Source: Bacteroides sp.
GTDB lineage: Bacteria > Bacteroidota > Bacteroidia > Bacteroidales > Bacteroidaceae
Length of the DNA: 9,241 bases
NCBI GenBank assembly: GCA_017556595.1
Contig: JAFYML010000361.1
Span: 1-9,241, forward strand
Reading direction: 5' to 3'
Below the pieces are notes generated by a model. That model was given only the letters and a program-made list of their open reading frames with translations, did not search any database and was not told the origin of the DNA. Within the stretch, counting starts at the first letter, position 1; the number at the start of each line of letters is the position of its first letter. Shown here one piece after another: positions 7,101 to 9,241 of the stretch. The position numbers and the translations under genes are program-made.

Positions 7101-7149
7101 AGAAAAGGAAAAGCTCCCTTTACACATCGAATTCGATGTGAAAGGGAGC
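7101..7149 (-). terminator. Rho-independent terminator of the proA-argF' transcript
   Basis: GCTCCCTTT (7113-7121) pairs with AAAGGGAGC (7141-7149). The bases inside, CACATCGAATTCGATGTG (7123-7140), are themselves a perfect 18-bp palindrome; A7122 is a single bulge. Read on the minus strand, the long stem is followed directly by TTTTCCTTTTC (7112-7102), a U-rich tail in the RNA. It lies about 32 bp after the argF' stop codon, where the terminator of that unit is expected. On the plus strand the run after the stem is poorer, so termination is mainly in the minus direction. Confidence 0.85.
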
Positions 7150-7180
7150 CAAACATATATTTTTTAATAATAAAAAAGTC

Positions 7181-8143
7181 TTAGAGGGCTTGCAACATAC
7201 GTTTCAAGACAACGGTAGCCGAGATTTCGCGGTTGGCAGCTTCGGGGATAACAAGTGAAGTAGGAGCTTCAATCACATCATCAGTCACAATCATGTTACG
7301 ACGAACGGGCAAGCAGTGCATGAAGTGTGCATTGTTTGTCCACGACATATGTTCAGTATCTACTGTCCAACTCATATCCTTGCAAAGTATTTGACCATAC
7401 TTCTCTGGCAAAGTAACACCCGGACATGCCCAGTTCTTAGCATAAATGAAATCAGCGCCTTCGAATGCTTTCTTTTGGTCGTATTCCACACGAGCACCAC
7501 GCACAAATTTAGGGTCGAGTTCATAACCTTCGGGGTGGGTAATAACGAAATCCACATCAGCCTCGTTCATAAAGTCGGCAAACGAATTTGGCACAGCTTG
7601 TGGCAATGCTTTAGGATGCGGTGCCCATGTAAGTACAACCTTAGGACGAGCAGTTTTCTTATACTCTTCGATGGTAATCAAGTCGGCAAAAGCTTGCAAT
7701 GGATGACCGGTTGCTGCTTCCATTGAGAATACAGGTTTGCCTGAATATTGAATAAACTGATTCAGAATCTTCTCGGTATAATCATCTTCACGATTCTCGA
7801 AATGAGCAAACGAACGCACACCGATAATGTCGCAATAGCTAGCCATTACAGGAATAGCTTCGAGCAAATGTTCGCTCTTATCGCCATCCATAATCACACC
7901 ACGTTCAGTTTCCAACTTCCAAGCACCTTGGTTTACATCGAGCACAATGACATCCATGCCCAAATTGCGAGCAGCCTTCTGTGTGCTAAGGCGTGTACGG
8001 AGACTATTGTTAAAGAAGATGAGCAAACAAGTCTTATGACGACCCAATGCTTCGTATTTATAACGGTCTTGTTTTATCTCAAAAGCTTCGGCAAGGGCTT
8101 GCTTTAAATCGCCCAAATCGAATACGTTGGTATAAGTCTTCAT
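7181..8143 (-). CDS. argF': N-succinylornithine (or N-acetylornithine) carbamoyltransferase
   Basis: The 320-aa protein is a transcarbamylase of arginine biosynthesis that transfers the carbamoyl group from carbamoyl phosphate to an N-acylated ornithine, in the cytoplasm. The carbamoyl-phosphate site is visible as SLRTR (Ser47-Arg51), with the family HCLP motif at His276-Pro279 followed by VRR. Length and many stretches (NQGAWKLETERGVIMDGDK, MEAATGHPLQ, PEAANREISATVVLKR) fit the Bacteroides fragilis succinylornithine enzyme as I remember it, not ordinary ornithine carbamoyltransferase. Residue 90 is Ser in DGDKSEHLLE. Published work on this family, as I recall, places Pro at 90 in the succinyl-specific enzyme and Glu at the equivalent site in the acetyl-specific one. 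Lack of the acidic residue favours succinylornithine. The gene follows proA by 32 bp, an arrangement known in Bacteroides, and ends at a strong terminator. Confidence 0.93.
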   Translation of the reverse strand: MKTYTNVFDLGDLKQALAEAFEIKQDRYKYEALGRHKTCLLIFFNNSLRTRLSTQKAARNLGMDVIVLDVNQGAWKLETERGVIMDGDKSEHLLEAIPVMASYCDIIGVRSFAHFENREDDYTEKILNQFIQYSGKPVFSMEAATGHPLQAFADLITIEEYKKTARPKVVLTWAPHPKALPQAVPNSFADFMNEADVDFVITHPEGYELDPKFVRGARVEYDQKKAFEGADFIYAKNWACPGVTLPEKYGQILCKDMSWTVDTEHMSWTNNAHFMHCLPVRRNMIVTDDVIEAPTSLVIPEAANREISATVVLKRMLQAL

Positions 8144-8175
8144 ATAATTAAAATTGAGAATTAAACATAAAAATA

Positions 8176-9241
8176 TTAGCTTCTAATTTGTCCTTCACCC
8201 TCTATCAGCCATTTGTAAGTAGTGATTTCGGCCAATGCCATTGGGCCACGAGCATGAAGTTTTTGCGTACTGATACCTATCTCTGCTCCCAAACCGAACT
8301 GAGCACCATCGGTAAACGAAGTTGGAGCATTGTGATATACACAAGCAGCATCGACCATTCGGCAGAAATAATCGGCCGTAGCGGCATCATCGGTTACAAT
8401 ACACTCGCTATGCTTTGAGCCAAATGCATTGATATGCTTTACCGCCTCTGCAACATCGCTTACACATTTAATAGACATCTTATAATCTAAAAACTCGCGA
8501 CCGAAATCTTCGGGCATAGCTTCTTGCAAAAGTGCATCAGGATAATTTCCCTTCAAAGCTACGAATGCAGGCTTATCTGCATATATCACCACATTGCTTT
8601 CAGCAAGTTTTTGGCACAATACCGGCAATGCTGAAAGTCGGTTTTCGTTAATAAGCAAGCAATCGAGCGCATTGCACACACTGACACGACGTGTCTTGGC
8701 ATTATTGATAATGGCTGCACCTTTTTGTAAATCGCCATACGCATCGAAATAGGTATGACAGATACCAGCACCAGTTTCAATAACTGGCACAGTTGCATTT
8801 TGACGAACGAAGTTAATCAGATTACTGCTTCCACGGGGAATAATCAGATCGACAAAGCCATTGGCCGTAAGCAATTGTGCTGTAGCCTCGCGATCGGGAG
8901 GCAATAGTTCTACAATTTTGGTGTTTACTCCAAACTGTTTCAATACATCGTGTATCACGCCTACAATGGCACGATTAGAGCAGTCTGCATCGCTACCACC
9001 CTTAAGGATACATGCATTTCCGCTCTTTAAGCAAAGGGAAAAAACATCGAAACTGACATTAGGACGAGCTTCGTAAATAATACCGATAACTCCAAATGGC
9101 ACACTTACTTTGCGCAAACGAAGGCCATTTGGCAATGTGCTTTGCGCCAATAAACGACCTAATGGAGAAGGTAAAGAGGCAACATTACGTGTATCGGCAG
9201 CAATTGCTTCAAGACGTTCATGTGTCAACTTCAACCTATCG
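8176..9241 (-). CDS. proA: Gamma-glutamyl phosphate reductase, N-terminus cut by window edge
   Basis: ProA reduces gamma-glutamyl phosphate to glutamate semialdehyde with NADPH, the second step of proline synthesis, in the cytoplasm. The frame stays open through the right edge (354 residues visible; the family is about 415-420 aa), so roughly 60 N-terminal residues lie outside. The in-frame TTG at 9234 should not be taken as the start. Family signatures are clear: [13 protein letters not shown] (first third), [15 protein letters not shown], the loop [22 protein letters not shown], and the catalytic cysteine in [10 protein letters not shown] (codon 8674-8676). The C-terminal half contains the typical [22 protein letters not shown], split here as HNAPTSF and [10 protein letters not shown], and GPMAL. 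It is upstream of argF' by 32 bp in the same direction, probably one transcript; proB is expected further upstream. Confidence 0.96.
   Translation of the reverse strand, partial: DRLKLTHERLEAIAADTRNVASLPSPLGRLLAQSTLPNGLRLRKVSVPFGVIGIIYEARPNVSFDVFSLCLKSGNACILKGGSDADCSNRAIVGVIHDVLKQFGVNTKIVELLPPDREATAQLLTANGFVDLIIPRGSSNLINFVRQNATVPVIETGAGICHTYFDAYGDLQKGAAIINNAKTRRVSVCNALDCLLINENRLSALPVLCQKLAESNVVIYADKPAFVALKGNYPDALLQEAMPEDFGREFLDYKMSIKCVSDVAEAVKHINAFGSKHSECIVTDDAATADYFCRMVDAACVYHNAPTSFTDGAQFGLGAEIGISTQKLHARGPMALAEITTYKWLIEGEGQIRS

Larger units (their letters stand above)
6709..7180. other. 472-bp intergenic region between argF' and the envelope operon
   Basis: This is the only long non-coding stretch in the window. 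From the argF' side it holds an intrinsic terminator (about 7101-7149), a tandem and inverted repeat (6967-7054), an A/T-rich part in which I see neither a gene nor a known RNA (about 6795-6966), a promoter (6765-6794) and a short leader. No tRNA-like cloverleaf and no convincing small gene was seen on either strand. Confidence 0.75.

Noticed and set aside
7316..7726. 136-codon plus-strand open frame
   Set aside because: It lies wholly antisense to the well-conserved argF' gene and its translation shows no recognisable domain.
9232..9234. TTG as the start of proA
   Set aside because: The frame continues to the window edge, and ProA needs about 60 more N-terminal residues, so this is an internal leucine codon.

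Overview
The window looks like a chromosomal segment of a member of the Bacteroidales (Bacteroides, Phocaeicola or Prevotella type). Three things point there: an N-succinylornithine-type carbamoyltransferase (argF') directly downstream of proA, a BspA-like leucine-rich-repeat lipoprotein with an acidic stretch after its lipobox cysteine, and a promoter matching the Bacteroidetes TAnnTTTG -7 element. Start regions are mostly A/T-rich and lack a Shine-Dalgarno sequence. All eight supported genes lie on the minus strand, so transcription reads from high to low coordinates.

Right part (7100-9241): proA, cut by the right edge, is followed after about 32 bp by argF'. This is amino-acid biosynthesis (proline and arginine). 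It ends in a strong intrinsic terminator at about 7101-7149. proB is the expected gene just beyond the right edge.

Middle (6709-7180): a 472-bp non-coding region. It holds the argF' terminator, a 22-bp-period tandem repeat with a perfect 15-bp inverted copy (6967-7054), an A/T-rich stretch in which I recognise nothing (about 6795-6966), and a near-consensus Bacteroidetes promoter (6765-6794) that probably drives the genes to the left.

Left part (1-6708): six closely spaced genes (gaps of 5 to 27 bp), every one with an export signal. In transcription order they are: an exported protein of unknown function (363 aa), an exported protein with an NTF2-like domain, an exported protein with a 117-residue acidic Val/Glu/Ala tract free of basic residues, an exported transglutaminase-like protein with an intact Cys-His-Asp set, a small protein with a PEGA-like N-terminal module and a putative outer-membrane beta-barrel, and a surface lipoprotein with three Fn3-like domains and BspA-type LRRs that runs off the left edge. 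The arrangement suggests one cell-envelope operon whose products act in the periplasm, at the outer membrane and on the surface. Its function cannot be read from sequence alone. It is the best candidate here for an undescribed system, although I recognise sequence flavours of several members from other Bacteroidales, so it may be a conserved but uncharacterised cassette rather than a new one.

Two details stand out. The lipoprotein gene shows an abrupt drop in GC content at the junction leading into its LRR module. The carbamoyltransferase has serine at position 90, where the Bacteroides fragilis enzyme, as I recall it, has the specificity-determining proline.
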